Positions 45,194 to 53,720 of a stretch of DNA of 64,000 nt are shown piece by piece (the stretch's first letter is position 1; each line of letters starts with the position of its first letter). This stretch comes from JAFGUF01 sp040883315 (GTDB taxonomy: Bacteria; Bacillota; Clostridia; Christensenellales; UMGS416). The notes beneath the pieces were generated by a model. The model was not told the DNA's origin. It ran no database searches and saw nothing but the letters and a program-made list of their open reading frames with translations. The DNA is taken from contig JBFLKU010000029.1 in assembly GCA_040883315.1 (NCBI GenBank), forward strand, positions 49,477 through 113,476, given 5' to 3'. Both the position numbers and the translations under genes were made by a program.

Positions 45194-45766
45194 ATGAATA
45201 AAAAAACCAAGCTGGCTATTTTTCACTTTGCAGCAATCGCACCTGCCATGTTTTTGGTGATGAAGGCACACTATGTTTACGATAATTATCCCCAACTGAT
45301 AACATCGCTATTCTTTCCTGTCAATGAAAGTATTTGGGAGCACACCAAGCTTTTTGTGCTGCCTGTGATGGCAGTATTCCTGCTGGTATATGCCCTGTAT
45401 GGTCGTAAATTCAAAAACTATATCCCATCCACTTTTCTATCCCTTATATACATGCCTCTGATTTCGTGTATCAGCTTTGGAATATATCTGATGATAGCAA
45501 AAGAGCACCACCCATCATCCGGAATCATTTTCTCCTGTGCTGTGCTGGCTATAGGCTTTATAGTATCTTACATAATGTCTATCAAGGAAAAGCTGATATC
45601 CAGAAAATCTTCAATGTCGATTATTTCAATGGTTGTAGTATTTATAGCAATTATGGCATTTTTCACATATTATCCTCCAAGGGCTGATTGGCTCAAATGG
45701 CTGTTTATGGACGGCGAGAACATGAGCTACGGCATACTAAAGTTTATCTGTCAAATTTTCTATTAA
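45194..45766 (+). CDS. DUF6512-like membrane protein
   Basis: A 190-residue protein with five or six helices. The conserved loop FFPVNESIWEHTKL after the first helix is the mark of this family. No function is known. AGAGG at 45182-45186 precedes the ATG, and a terminator follows. Confidence 0.72.
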   Translation: MNKKTKLAIFHFAAIAPAMFLVMKAHYVYDNYPQLITSLFFPVNESIWEHTKLFVLPVMAVFLLVYALYGRKFKNYIPSTFLSLIYMPLISCISFGIYLMIAKEHHPSSGIIFSCAVLAIGFIVSYIMSIKEKLISRKSSMSIISMVVVFIAIMAFFTYYPPRADWLKWLFMDGENMSYGILKFICQIFY

Positions 45767-45773
45767 ATCTATT

Positions 45774-45802
45774 AAGCACACTAAATCGGTGTGCTTTTTA
45801 AT
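45774..45802 (+). terminator. terminator of the DUF6512-like gene
   Basis: AAGCACAC-TAAATCG-GTGTGCTT followed by TTTAA. Confidence 0.85.
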
Positions 45803-45961
45803 ATCTTTCATATCATTTTTTCATCGTGCTCCAATTGTCCATATTGTGTACACAAAAAATTCATAAAGTTATGGTATGCTAACTATTGTATAATGAATAA
45901 CCTCATATATATAACTTTTTTTGATAGTGGAGAAATCCATCGTGAAAAGAAAGGATGAAAA

Positions 45962-46831
45962 ATGAAAAAGATAACAAAAATACTTTTTTTAGCCGTTGTG
46001 ATACTGCTGGCTACACAGCCTAGCATTTTTGCGGCAGTAGATACAACATCGGGAGCAAGTGCCGCACCAAACCCAGCACCTGCACCGGCAAAACCTCCGG
46101 CACAATCCACCCCTCAGGAGCCTCAGACCATAGTGGACATGGCTCGTATATTGACTGCATTGGAGGCAACCGAGAGCATAATGCCCGATTCGGAGCTATA
46201 TAGCATCAAGCTATTGATAGAGGAGCTATTTGCAGACCTAGTGACCGCAGACGCACCAAAGGCAGAGCTGCTTCTGGACTTTGCAGGCAGGAGAACTGAC
46301 GAGGCGGCATACTTGCACAGCATAGGAAACGATACCCTGGCACTGGAGCTGTCAAAGCAATCTGTAGACCTGCTATCACAAGTTAATTCCACATTGGAAA
46401 GTGCAGCTAAAACAGACGTAGATGGCATATCCGACACTTTGCTGGGTGTATCTGCAATCGGCGAGAGAGTGGTAAGCCTGCTTAATCTGATGGCTATAAC
46501 ATTTGACGATGATGACCAATTGCTAAACGCTGTGGCATCTGCACAAGAGCAGATAGTGCATTCAATAGTGATTAATGCGGCAATGGCGGTGGGCGATGTA
46601 TCATATGATAAGCAGTCAGTATTTGATTTTGCAATGGCAGCGTATTTAGCAGCACTAGAGCAAAAATCACCTGACCCTGTGCAATCTGCATTTGATGCAC
46701 TGGTATTATCAGGGCTGCTGGAAAAGGAGCCTGTAGTGCAGTCAACGCCAAGCAGATATTATTATGATGATGACGACGATGACGATGATGACCACTATGA
46801 GTATGAATACGAACACGACGATGACGACTAA
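45962..46831 (+). CDS. secreted protein with DUF5667-like helical domain and poly-Asp tail
   Basis: A 289-residue exported protein. A signal peptide (1-24, ending IFAAV) leads to a Pro/Ala/Thr linker (28-55) and a helical domain (60-235), in which AKAELLLDFAGRRTDEAAYL resembles the DUF5667 pattern. The C-terminus is extremely acidic with Tyr and His (YYYDDDDDDDDDHYEYEYEH, last 26 residues), which suggests divalent-cation binding. The tail is encoded by GAT/GAC runs from 46767 to 46828. Confidence 0.6.
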   Translation: MKKITKILFLAVVILLATQPSIFAAVDTTSGASAAPNPAPAPAKPPAQSTPQEPQTIVDMARILTALEATESIMPDSELYSIKLLIEELFADLVTADAPKAELLLDFAGRRTDEAAYLHSIGNDTLALELSKQSVDLLSQVNSTLESAAKTDVDGISDTLLGVSAIGERVVSLLNLMAITFDDDDQLLNAVASAQEQIVHSIVINAAMAVGDVSYDKQSVFDFAMAAYLAALEQKSPDPVQSAFDALVLSGLLEKEPVVQSTPSRYYYDDDDDDDDDHYEYEYEHDDDD

Positions 46832-46857
46832 TAAATGTTTTCTCCAAAGTATGAAAA

Positions 46858-46885
46858 GAAAGGGCGGCCCAATGGCTGTCCTTTC
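46858..46885 (+). terminator. hairpin after the poly-Asp protein gene
   Basis: GAAAGGGCGGCC-CAAT-GGCTGTCCTTTC, 12 bp with two G-U pairs, 27 bases after the stop. There is no strong T run, so efficiency is uncertain. Confidence 0.5.
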
Positions 46886-46949
46886 TCATATTATAGACTA
46901 GCAAAATAATCTGTGATATTATGAATTGAGAACACGAAAGGGCAAGGCT

Positions 46950-46991
46950 ATGAAAAATAAACGAATTAACTACTTGGTGCAGTTAATATAA
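46950..46991 (+). CDS. possible 13-residue leader peptide before a methyltransferase
   Basis: ATG at 46950 opens a 13-codon frame (MKNKRINYLVQLI) preceded by GGGCAAGG. The frame overlaps CTTGGTGCA, part of which can pair with TGTGCCAAG about 30 bases further on. CAGTTAAT occurs three times between 46979 and the methyltransferase start. This might be a regulatory leader, but no terminator or clear switch is seen. Confidence 0.25.
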   Translation: MKNKRINYLVQLI

Positions 46992-47077
46992 TCTGATAGC
47001 AGATTGTGCCAAGATTTAATTATTTGCTGTCAGTTAATTGCACTGTTTTATGGCAATAAAATATAGGAGCAGTTAAT

Positions 47078-47833
47078 ATGAAATATGAAAAACTAAAACA
47101 AAAATGGATAGCAGAGGAGCAAAACGCATTCTACGGCTGGGATTTTTCCCACATAGCAGGTCGATACGAAGAAGGCAAGCTGCCGTGGGACTATAAAGAA
47201 ATAGTATTGAAACATCTTGCAAATACCGATACTCTTCTGGACATGGGAACGGGCGGCGGCGAATTTCTTTTGTCACTGAATCATCCCTACAGCCTGACAA
47301 GCATCACTGAAGCCTACGAGCCAAATGTGCAGCTATGCAAAAACACCCTAGAGCCACTTGGCATAACGGTGGCACAGGTGTATGACGATACACTGCCTTT
47401 TGAAGATAGCAGCTTTGATATTGTGATAAATCGCCACGAATCATTTGATGCAGGTGAGGTGCACCGTATCTTGAAAAACAACAGTTTTTTCATCACCCAG
47501 CAAGTGGGCGGCATGAACAACGCAGATATATCCAAAAGGCTGTCTGATGATTATAATCCTCCCTATATACATCACAATCTGGCAAACAACATTAGCCAGA
47601 TGAAAAAAGCTGGCTTTGAAATAGAATACGCAGACGAGTGCTTTATCACCACTAAGTTTTTTGATGTAGGTGCATTTGTGTATTTTGCCAAAATAATAGA
47701 GTGGGAATTCCCCGAATTTTCTGTTGAAAAGCATTTTGATAAATTATGCGAATTCCAAAGAGAAATAGAACAAAAAGGATATATCACCAGCACAGAGCAC
47801 CGCTTTATAATAGCGGCAAAGAAAGCGGACTAG
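47078..47833 (+). CDS. class I SAM-dependent methyltransferase
   Basis: A 251-residue methyltransferase. Motif I is LLDMGTGGGEFLLSL (about 53-67), followed by the acidic loop and ITVAQVYDDTLPFEDSSFDIVINRH (motifs II-IV). This is the Methyltransf_11/25-type core. The acceptor is not evident; small molecule or RNA are both possible. ATAGGAG precedes the start. A 246-bp untranslated region with repeats lies upstream. Confidence 0.82.
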   Translation: MKYEKLKQKWIAEEQNAFYGWDFSHIAGRYEEGKLPWDYKEIVLKHLANTDTLLDMGTGGGEFLLSLNHPYSLTSITEAYEPNVQLCKNTLEPLGITVAQVYDDTLPFEDSSFDIVINRHESFDAGEVHRILKNNSFFITQQVGGMNNADISKRLSDDYNPPYIHHNLANNISQMKKAGFEIEYADECFITTKFFDVGAFVYFAKIIEWEFPEFSVEKHFDKLCEFQREIEQKGYITSTEHRFIIAAKKAD

Positions 47834-47851
47834 GGAAACAGAATATATTAT

Positions 47852-47882
47852 AAAAGCCAAAGGATAAATTCCTTTGGCTTTG
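47852..47882. terminator. bidirectional terminator
   Basis: AAAGCCAAAGGA and TTCCTTTGGCTTT form a long perfect stem between two convergent genes. Confidence 0.85.
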
Positions 47883-47892
47883 CTATTTTTAT

Positions 47893-48951
47893 TTATGCAT
47901 CTCTGTATCTTTTCAGCACCTTTATATTCAGGATGATAAACCCAGCCATAAACAAAAGTACAATTCCCAGATTGGGTGCAATGTCCCAAAATCCTTGGTT
48001 TCTCAGCATAACATCCCGCAGTGCCTGCGAACCATACGAGAGAGGGAAAATCTTCTCTATTGCTCTCATGAATCCCGATGCTTCGCGGATATTGAAGAGC
48101 CCGCTGAAAAGTATCTGTGGAATGATGATAATCGGGATAAACTGAAACAGCTGAAATTCATTTCTGGCAAACGCAGAAAGCAAAGTGCCCAGCGAAAGGG
48201 ACGCAAACGCAATTCCTAAATTAGCAACCAAAACAAGCCCAAAATTATGATAGGTATTTATACGAAGCACATATATCATGAATACCTGTATCAAAACTGT
48301 CTGAATCAGAACAAAGAGCCCAAAGCCAAGAAAATACCCTATAACTATGTGTCTTCTTTTCACCGATGTAGCCATTATTTTTTCCAAAGTGCCGCTTATT
48401 CTCTCCCTTAAAAATGCTATACCCGAGAGCAAAAATACCAAGAAAAAAATGATGAATCCCATTATGCTGGGAGCAAGAAAATCGAATGTTTCATATTCTG
48501 TGTCCGTGTAGAAATTGTCCACCTCCGGCTGCTCGAATATCTTACCCGCCAGTGTAGATACATTTGCAGGCATAGACTGAAGGTTTGTATTTATTGAGTA
48601 TTCTTTATACGCCTTTATCACAAGACCTGTGATAGATGGGTCTGTTCCCTCCACCACCACTTTCTCAGGCAGAAAATATCCATCGCTCTCGCCGGATAAT
48701 ATTCGCTCTACGGCTTCATCCTCGGTGGCTGCTATATGCACATCTGCTACATCCTTCATGCTATCTATTGCTTCATTATTCAGGCTGCCTGTATCCACTA
48801 TGTCTACCTTTGCTATGGATACCTGTGCAGAAAGTATGAAATACAATATGCTTATTATCAATATAGGTGCAATTATCATAATGACCAACGTTCTCTTGTC
48901 GCCATTTATTTGGCGTATCACTCTGCCAGCTATTACAAGTATCTTTGTCAT
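47893..48951 (-). CDS. ABC-2 type transporter permease
   Basis: A 352-residue permease: one N-terminal helix (TLVIMIIAPILIISILYFIL), a large external domain (about 45-165), then five helices. FLRERISGTLEKIMATSVKR is the cytoplasmic coupling motif of ABC-2 exporters. Its start overlaps the ATPase gene by 4 bp. Probably a drug or lipid exporter under the TetR regulator at the head of the operon. Confidence 0.88.
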   Translation of the reverse strand: MTKILVIAGRVIRQINGDKRTLVIMIIAPILIISILYFILSAQVSIAKVDIVDTGSLNNEAIDSMKDVADVHIAATEDEAVERILSGESDGYFLPEKVVVEGTDPSITGLVIKAYKEYSINTNLQSMPANVSTLAGKIFEQPEVDNFYTDTEYETFDFLAPSIMGFIIFFLVFLLSGIAFLRERISGTLEKIMATSVKRRHIVIGYFLGFGLFVLIQTVLIQVFMIYVLRINTYHNFGLVLVANLGIAFASLSLGTLLSAFARNEFQLFQFIPIIIIPQILFSGLFNIREASGFMRAIEKIFPLSYGSQALRDVMLRNQGFWDIAPNLGIVLLFMAGFIILNIKVLKRYRDA

Positions 48952-49697
48952 AAGGCTGCCTCCTTTTGTCTGTCGTCTTCTTTAGCACTTTCTATAAATA
49001 TCTGCTCTATAGATGAAAGACCATATGCTTTTTTCATATCACCCGGAGTGCCGTTTTCCAATATCTTGCCGCCGCGCAGCAAAAGAAGCCTGCTGCATTT
49101 GTCTGCCTCGTCCATTGCATGGGTAGTAATTATTATGGTTTTGCCCCTATTTTGCCTTCTGTAGAATTCTGCCCAGAAAAGCTCCCTGAGCACAGGGTCT
49201 ATCCCTACTGTCGGCTCATCAAGTATAATCACATCAGGGTCGCCTATCAGTGCGGCTATCAGCGAAAGTCTTCTTTTCATTCCGCCCGAATAATTTACCA
49301 CCTTTTTGTCAGTATCCTTTTCCAGGTTTACCAGCTTAAAAAGCTGCCTAGCCTCCTGCAGAGCGCCCTTTTTCTTCATGCCCTTCAATCTGGCGAAAAA
49401 CACCAAATTCTGCATGCCTGTAAGGTCTTCATATAGTGCATCCATCTGTGCCATGTATCCGATAGAGTCCATTAGGTCTATGTCCGGCATCTTTCTGCCC
49501 ATTATCTCCAGATGCCCGGCATCCAGCCTGTGCATGCCCACAATGCATTTAATCAGTGTGGTCTTGCCGGAGCCTGACGGACCCAATACGCCCAGTATCT
49601 CGCCCTGCTCCACAGAAAAGCCGATGTTGTCCAAAACAATTTCTCTATCAAATTGTTTTTTGATGTCCGTGACCGTAATCACTTTTTGTGTCGTCAT
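48948..49697 (-). CDS. ABC transporter ATP-binding protein
   Basis: A 249-residue ATPase with Walker A GPSGSGKTT, signature NYSGGMKRRLSL, Walker B VIILDEPTVGID and switch His in TTHAMDEADKC. An upstream in-frame GTG at 49709 exists, but the ATG at 49697 overlaps the TetR stop in ATGA and has AAGGGTGG at the right distance, so I choose it. Confidence 0.92.
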   Translation of the reverse strand: MTTQKVITVTDIKKQFDREIVLDNIGFSVEQGEILGVLGPSGSGKTTLIKCIVGMHRLDAGHLEIMGRKMPDIDLMDSIGYMAQMDALYEDLTGMQNLVFFARLKGMKKKGALQEARQLFKLVNLEKDTDKKVVNYSGGMKRRLSLIAALIGDPDVIILDEPTVGIDPVLRELFWAEFYRRQNRGKTIIITTHAMDEADKCSRLLLLRGGKILENGTPGDMKKAYGLSSIEQIFIESAKEDDRQKEAAL

Positions 49698-50383
49698 GCT
49701 ATACGCCACCCTTCTAGTAAATTTTTTAAAAATATTTCAATATCACGTCTGATTCGTTCTTCGTCTTTCAGACGGTCATATTTATTTTTGCCTTTTGTGT
49801 CTTCTTGAGGCGATGAGGTATCCAGAAAAATATATCCCAGAATAAATCCTGTAATCTGAAATATTGCAATGTCTTCATCCAGTTTTTTTATCTCGCCCTT
49901 TTCCTGTGCCGCCGTCAGCAGCCTTCCCAGATATTTATGGATTATTGGCATCACCGCAGTTTTCAGCTGGCTAAGCAGATTTGGTCTGTGTATCAGCTCC
50001 GGCAGAAGTGCCTTCATAAATGGTATATTTGCTCCTATCACCTTTATTCTGTCAAAGATTATTTCTCCCATAATTATATCTATAGATGCGTCTTTCTTGT
50101 CCTCTAGTATCTGCTGCACTGGCTTTTCCAGCTTCGGCTGCATTATTTTTATCAGCATAGGTATCATGCTCTCTAGTATGCTTTCCTTGCTGGGAAAATA
50201 GGTGAATATAGTGCCTTCGCCTACTCCGGCATCCTTCGCAATATCCTTGGTCTTGGTTCTGCTGAATCCATTCTGAGAGAAATTCTTTATTGCAGCATTC
50301 ATTATCTTTATCTCTTTGTCCGCTGCCTCTGCGGCATAGCCGTCCACCATTTTCTCTATATTATATTGTTCAAAGTCTGTCAT
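49694..50383 (-). CDS. TetR family transcriptional regulator
   Basis: A 229-residue regulator. The N-terminal helix-turn-helix IMNAAIKNFSQNGFSRTKTK and KDAGVGEGTIFTYFPSKE matches TetR. The C-terminal ligand-binding region is helical. It is the first gene of the operon with the ABC exporter. GGGAGAG fits the ATG at 50383; the frame extends to 50449 but that part overlaps the promoter. It probably represses its own operon through the dyad just upstream. Confidence 0.9.
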   Translation of the reverse strand: MTDFEQYNIEKMVDGYAAEAADKEIKIMNAAIKNFSQNGFSRTKTKDIAKDAGVGEGTIFTYFPSKESILESMIPMLIKIMQPKLEKPVQQILEDKKDASIDIIMGEIIFDRIKVIGANIPFMKALLPELIHRPNLLSQLKTAVMPIIHKYLGRLLTAAQEKGEIKKLDEDIAIFQITGFILGYIFLDTSSPQEDTKGKNKYDRLKDEERIRRDIEIFLKNLLEGWRIA

Positions 50384-50407
50384 AATATCTCTCCCTAATA
50401 TATTGAT

Positions 50408-50449
50408 TGAGCACTCACTCAGTTTACTCTTCTTCTCTGTTTTTGTCAA
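50408..50449 (-). promoter_or_regulatory. promoter and TetR operator of the ABC exporter operon
   Basis: Read on the minus strand, TTGACA (50449-50444), 17-bp spacer, TAAACT (50426-50421), followed at once by TGAGTGAGTGCTCA (50421-50408), an imperfect dyad covering the expected transcription start. TGAGTGAGTG-type dyads are common TetR operators in Firmicutes. Confidence 0.7.
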
Positions 50450-50524
50450 TAACCTCTTTATTTCTGCATGAAAAAACAGATGGCTGCTTGCTCATCTGCT
50501 TATTGTTCTATTAATATTTTGCTT

Positions 50525-51424
50525 TTATTCTGCTGCCGGTTTGTATATCTCTTTTATATAATCCACAACATCAGCCCAAGACTTTGATTCCAGCTTTTTC
50601 ATCAGCTCCTTTTCGTCCGCCGCCTCTGCCTTTTGTTCTATTTTCTTGATGTTGAAGCCTTCCTTCAGAATAGTCCCTCCCAGTACCAGCGATTTGACTG
50701 CATTCTGGGGGCATATATATGTGCATCTCATGCACCATGCACATTTTGTAGATGTTTTCATTCTGCCGTTTTTTATCCTTATGTTTCCCGTAGGGCAGCT
50801 ATTTTGGCATAGCTTGCAGTCGGTGCAGCTTTTGTCGGCATACAGAGTCAGCCCAAACATCATTGCGCCGAATTTGAAAAGCTTGGCCGCTATAGCAGAC
50901 ATAGGCGCAAAATGCATCGCCCTTCTTTCCCCCGTACCATCTACAATATCCTCAGCTATTTTCTCCATCTTTATAGGCAGTGCTTTCATTAATAGCATGT
51001 CGATATCCTCACCTGCATTTACAAAATAATTTGACGGCATCGTGAGAATATCCTCATGATCCACATCAAATCCTTTTCTTGTCATCGCCTTTATGCATAG
51101 CTGTCTGCATGCTTTGTTTGCTTTTGCGTCGCCGCCTCCTGTCACGGATATAACACTAGCTTTTGTTCCCTGCACTTTTGGCAAGGTGCGAAGCCATCTG
51201 TATACCGGCGAAGGTGCATCGAATGAGTACACCGGATATATCAGCACCAGCCTTTTTATCCCTTCCACGGCTTTGTTCACATCCTCAAGCTTCTCTACCA
51301 CTGATAAATCAAGCGTGCAAATACCGGCTTGCTTGTTTTTTTCATTTAGCTTTTCCATCAGTTTTTCGGCTGCCATCTTTGTGCCGCCTGTGCCTGAAAA
51401 ATAAATAATTAAAATATCATTCAT
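50525..51424 (-). CDS. EFR1-type flavodoxin/ferredoxin fusion protein
   Basis: A 299-residue electron-transfer protein. The N-terminal flavodoxin loop is FSGTGGTKMAA (9-19), and two [4Fe-4S] motifs, CTDCKLCQNSCP and CAWCMRCTYICP, lie near residues 200-240. It has the same architecture as the protein at 16737-17579 but is diverged, with GTGGT in place of GSGNS. The C-terminal 50 residues are helical. It is followed by a DnaJ-domain gene upstream on the same strand, 9 bp away. Confidence 0.83.
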   Translation of the reverse strand: MNDILIIYFSGTGGTKMAAEKLMEKLNEKNKQAGICTLDLSVVEKLEDVNKAVEGIKRLVLIYPVYSFDAPSPVYRWLRTLPKVQGTKASVISVTGGGDAKANKACRQLCIKAMTRKGFDVDHEDILTMPSNYFVNAGEDIDMLLMKALPIKMEKIAEDIVDGTGERRAMHFAPMSAIAAKLFKFGAMMFGLTLYADKSCTDCKLCQNSCPTGNIRIKNGRMKTSTKCAWCMRCTYICPQNAVKSLVLGGTILKEGFNIKKIEQKAEAADEKELMKKLESKSWADVVDYIKEIYKPAAE

Positions 51425-51433
51425 GTTAGTTCC

Positions 51434-51895
51434 CTATCTATCTTTTAGTTCTTTGTATATTTTATAAATCTCTATAAATTCCTGACTGCTGCCGCCCTTA
51501 TCCGGATGATATTTTTTTGCCAGCTGTCTGAATCTAGCCTTTATATCCTCAATATCTGCAAAAGGAGATAAATTAAGCTTTGCAAAGGCATCTATTTCGT
51601 ATGTGTCTGCAGGGCTGTAATAGGAATTTTTATATATTCTATAGTATACATTCCAATAGAATTCTTCTACCATTTCCTTATATTCCTGCTTGCTCATGCC
51701 TATTATCTGGTCTATTTTATACTTTGCATTGCTGCCCTGCCCCAGCCTAATATCAAAAAAATCACTCCACACCAAATCCGCCTGCATCTTCTCAGCACCA
51801 TAAAGATGCTGCGAGCGAATTCTTATCTCTGCTTTTTTTAGATTTCTTATGGTTCTTTTTATCTTGTCAGAGCGTATTTTGTTCTCATCAGGCAT
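51434..51895 (-). CDS. protein with C-terminal J domain
   Basis: About 153 residues. The last 55 form a J domain with the HPD motif (FRQLAKKYHPDKGGSSQEFI), which would stimulate an Hsp70 such as DnaK. The N-terminal 95 residues are charged and unique. GAGGGAAT favours the ATG at 51895 over the one at 51925. Placement of J at the C-terminus and the absence of G/F and zinc domains make this a class III J protein. Partner unknown. Confidence 0.78.
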   Translation of the reverse strand: MPDENKIRSDKIKRTIRNLKKAEIRIRSQHLYGAEKMQADLVWSDFFDIRLGQGSNAKYKIDQIIGMSKQEYKEMVEEFYWNVYYRIYKNSYYSPADTYEIDAFAKLNLSPFADIEDIKARFRQLAKKYHPDKGGSSQEFIEIYKIYKELKDR

Positions 51896-51994
51896 ATTCC
51901 CTCTTATAATTGTATTAGATAACATTTTACCATATTAGTTTAAATTCTGCGTTATTTTTTAGGTGAAAATTAGTTTTTATATAAAAAGGCAACA

Positions 51995-52022
51995 AAAAAA
52001 GAGCTTCCTAGGAAGCTCTTTT
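51995..52022 (-). terminator. terminator
   Basis: A perfect 22-bp palindrome (arms AAGAGCTTCCT and its complement, 51999-52020) with a T run on the minus strand, directly after the stop of the following gene. Confidence 0.88.
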
Positions 52023-52025
52023 GCA

Positions 52026-52358
52026 TTATTTATCGTTTTTAATATTTTGCTCAAGCTTTGCTATTCGCTTTCTAAGAACATCCTTAATGGCAAATCCCAT
52101 AGCTCCCGTTAAGTCCATTTCCCCAAAATATACGCCAGGCAGCAGCGCAAATTTCAGCCAAGCATGCACTTCGGCTTTTCCGTTGTGGGATACTACTTTC
52201 ACAAATTGAGGACCTGTCAAAAGCCCTCCCTTTTGCCATACTTCTTCGCCGCCTTTGATTTTCTTTTTAAATCCTTCGGCTTTCATTGTTTGCTCGACGA
52301 CTTGATCGATTTCTTCTTTGCTGAATATAGTTTCAACAAAATTGATATATCTTGCCAT
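52026..52358 (-). CDS. small conserved hypothetical protein
   Basis: A 110-residue soluble protein with no motif I recognise. The centre (GGLLTGPQFVKVVSHNGKAE) and the last part (KFALLPGVYFGEMDLTGAMG) look beta-rich, with charged helices at both ends. It has its own terminator. Nothing in its neighbours suggests a role. Confidence 0.6.
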   Translation of the reverse strand: MARYINFVETIFSKEEIDQVVEQTMKAEGFKKKIKGGEEVWQKGGLLTGPQFVKVVSHNGKAEVHAWLKFALLPGVYFGEMDLTGAMGFAIKDVLRKRIAKLEQNIKNDK

Positions 52359-52545
52359 AGTCTGCTCCTCTCTTGCATCTTGATGATACTATTATAAGCA
52401 TGTTTGTAGATGTTTAAACTTTTTAACCAAAGTGTGTAATAATAATTTATTCATCTGTTATATGATGGATTGCTTGACGCATATATTATAAAAACACAGT
52501 CAGACAAAAAATATTTCTGAAGTTTGTGAAAAAAAATACAATTTC

Positions 52546-52587
52546 GTGATATTAGTCACATCATTCTTGTAAAATATGTGTATACTG
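52546..52587 (+). promoter_or_regulatory. CRP/FNR-type dyad and -10 element of the substrate-binding protein gene
   Basis: CGTGA-TATTAG-TCACA (52546-52561) matches the TGTGA-N6-TCACA half-site pattern of CRP/FNR family proteins. A TATACT -10 at 52582-52587 puts the centre of the dyad at about -41 from the predicted start, the class II activator position. No good -35 element is present, which fits an activator-dependent promoter. Confidence 0.5.
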
Positions 52588-52637
52588 TATTTATAAGCAA
52601 TGTAGATAATTTAAAATTTATATAAAGAGGAGAACAT

Positions 52638-53657
52638 ATGAAAAAGCTACTAATAATAATTGTGGCAGCCGTGCTGGCACTATCAGCATGCACCGCAGCC
52701 AACACCCCACAGCCAACCGAGGAAGTGACATCCGCACCATCTCAAGAGCCAACTGCTGAACCTGCAGCAGAGCCTGTGGAGATATCCGTTATGATTCCAT
52801 TTGGTTCACCTGCTCTATCAATGGCTGGGCTTCTGATAAACGAGCAAAGCCAAACTGGAGAATACAGCCTAGGTGAAAACGTCAGCTACAAAACAGAGAT
52901 AGTAAACGGAGCTGACCCATTGGTGGCAGCATTCACCAGCCAAAGCCACGACGTGATAATCGCTCCTACAAATTTGGGTGCAAAATTTTACAATATGGGC
53001 ATGCCATACATATATGCAGGCTCTGTGGTATACGGCAATCTATATCTGGCATCTACAGGCACTTTGGATAGCCTTGCAGATTTAGAGGACAAGGAAATAG
53101 TTGCCTTTTCACAAAACTCCACTCCTGATGTAGTGCTGCTGACTGTGCTGAAATATGCAGGAATAGAAAATGCAAATATCCGCTACGTAGGCAGCGTGGC
53201 AGAGGCACAGGGCGAGCTGCTGGCAGGCACAGCAGATGCTGCACTTTTGGCAGAGCCTATTTTAAGCGTGACAAAGACAAAGGCACAAATCAATATAATC
53301 GACCTGCAGCAGCAATGGTCCGAGCTGACCGGTGCACAAAGCTATCCGCAGGCAGGCATCTATATAAAATCTGAAATAGCAGAAAACTATCCCGATATAG
53401 TCAGTGCATTTTTGGATATTGTTAAAACATCTGTAGATGAAGCAAATAATTCTCCTGCGCAGACAGCAACAGATTTGGAAGCCATGGAGTTTGGCCTCCC
53501 TGCAAAAATAATCGAGTCTGCTATTCCAAACAGTCACTTGGTGTTTGAAACTGCACAAGAATCCAGAAAAGACCTAGAGTTCTATTTTGAAAAAATCATG
53601 GAGCTTAATCCTGCACTTGTAGGCGGGCAGCTGCCTGATGACGGATTCTATAATTAA
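52638..53657 (+). CDS. ABC transporter substrate-binding lipoprotein (SsuA/NMT1-like)
   Basis: A 339-residue lipoprotein. The lipobox LALSAC sets Cys18 as the lipidated residue, followed by a Pro/Glu/Ala/Thr linker. The domain is of the NMT1/SsuA type: MIPFGSPALSMAGLLIN at the start and AFTSQSHDVIIAPTNLGAKF in the first lobe. Such proteins bind sulfonates, nitrate or thiamine precursors; no TPP riboswitch precedes it. A permease gene follows, but no ATPase gene is present in the window. Confidence 0.85.
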   Translation: MKKLLIIIVAAVLALSACTAANTPQPTEEVTSAPSQEPTAEPAAEPVEISVMIPFGSPALSMAGLLINEQSQTGEYSLGENVSYKTEIVNGADPLVAAFTSQSHDVIIAPTNLGAKFYNMGMPYIYAGSVVYGNLYLASTGTLDSLADLEDKEIVAFSQNSTPDVVLLTVLKYAGIENANIRYVGSVAEAQGELLAGTADAALLAEPILSVTKTKAQINIIDLQQQWSELTGAQSYPQAGIYIKSEIAENYPDIVSAFLDIVKTSVDEANNSPAQTATDLEAMEFGLPAKIIESAIPNSHLVFETAQESRKDLEFYFEKIMELNPALVGGQLPDDGFYN

Positions 53658-53667
53658 TCGATATTTT

Positions 53668-53691
53668 AAAAGGGCATTAATATGCCCTTTT
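53668..53691 (+). terminator. terminator between the substrate-binding protein and permease genes
   Basis: AAAAGGGCAT and ATGCCCTTTT pair perfectly, with a short loop, 11 bases after the stop. It would reduce readthrough from the highly expressed binding protein to the permease. Confidence 0.75.
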
Positions 53692-53720
53692 ATGATATAA
53701 TCAAACAAAAGGAGAAACCG

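Noticed and set aside
52400..52637. TPP riboswitch before the NMT1-like binding protein
   Set aside because: No CUGAGA or ACCUGAU core in the upstream region.
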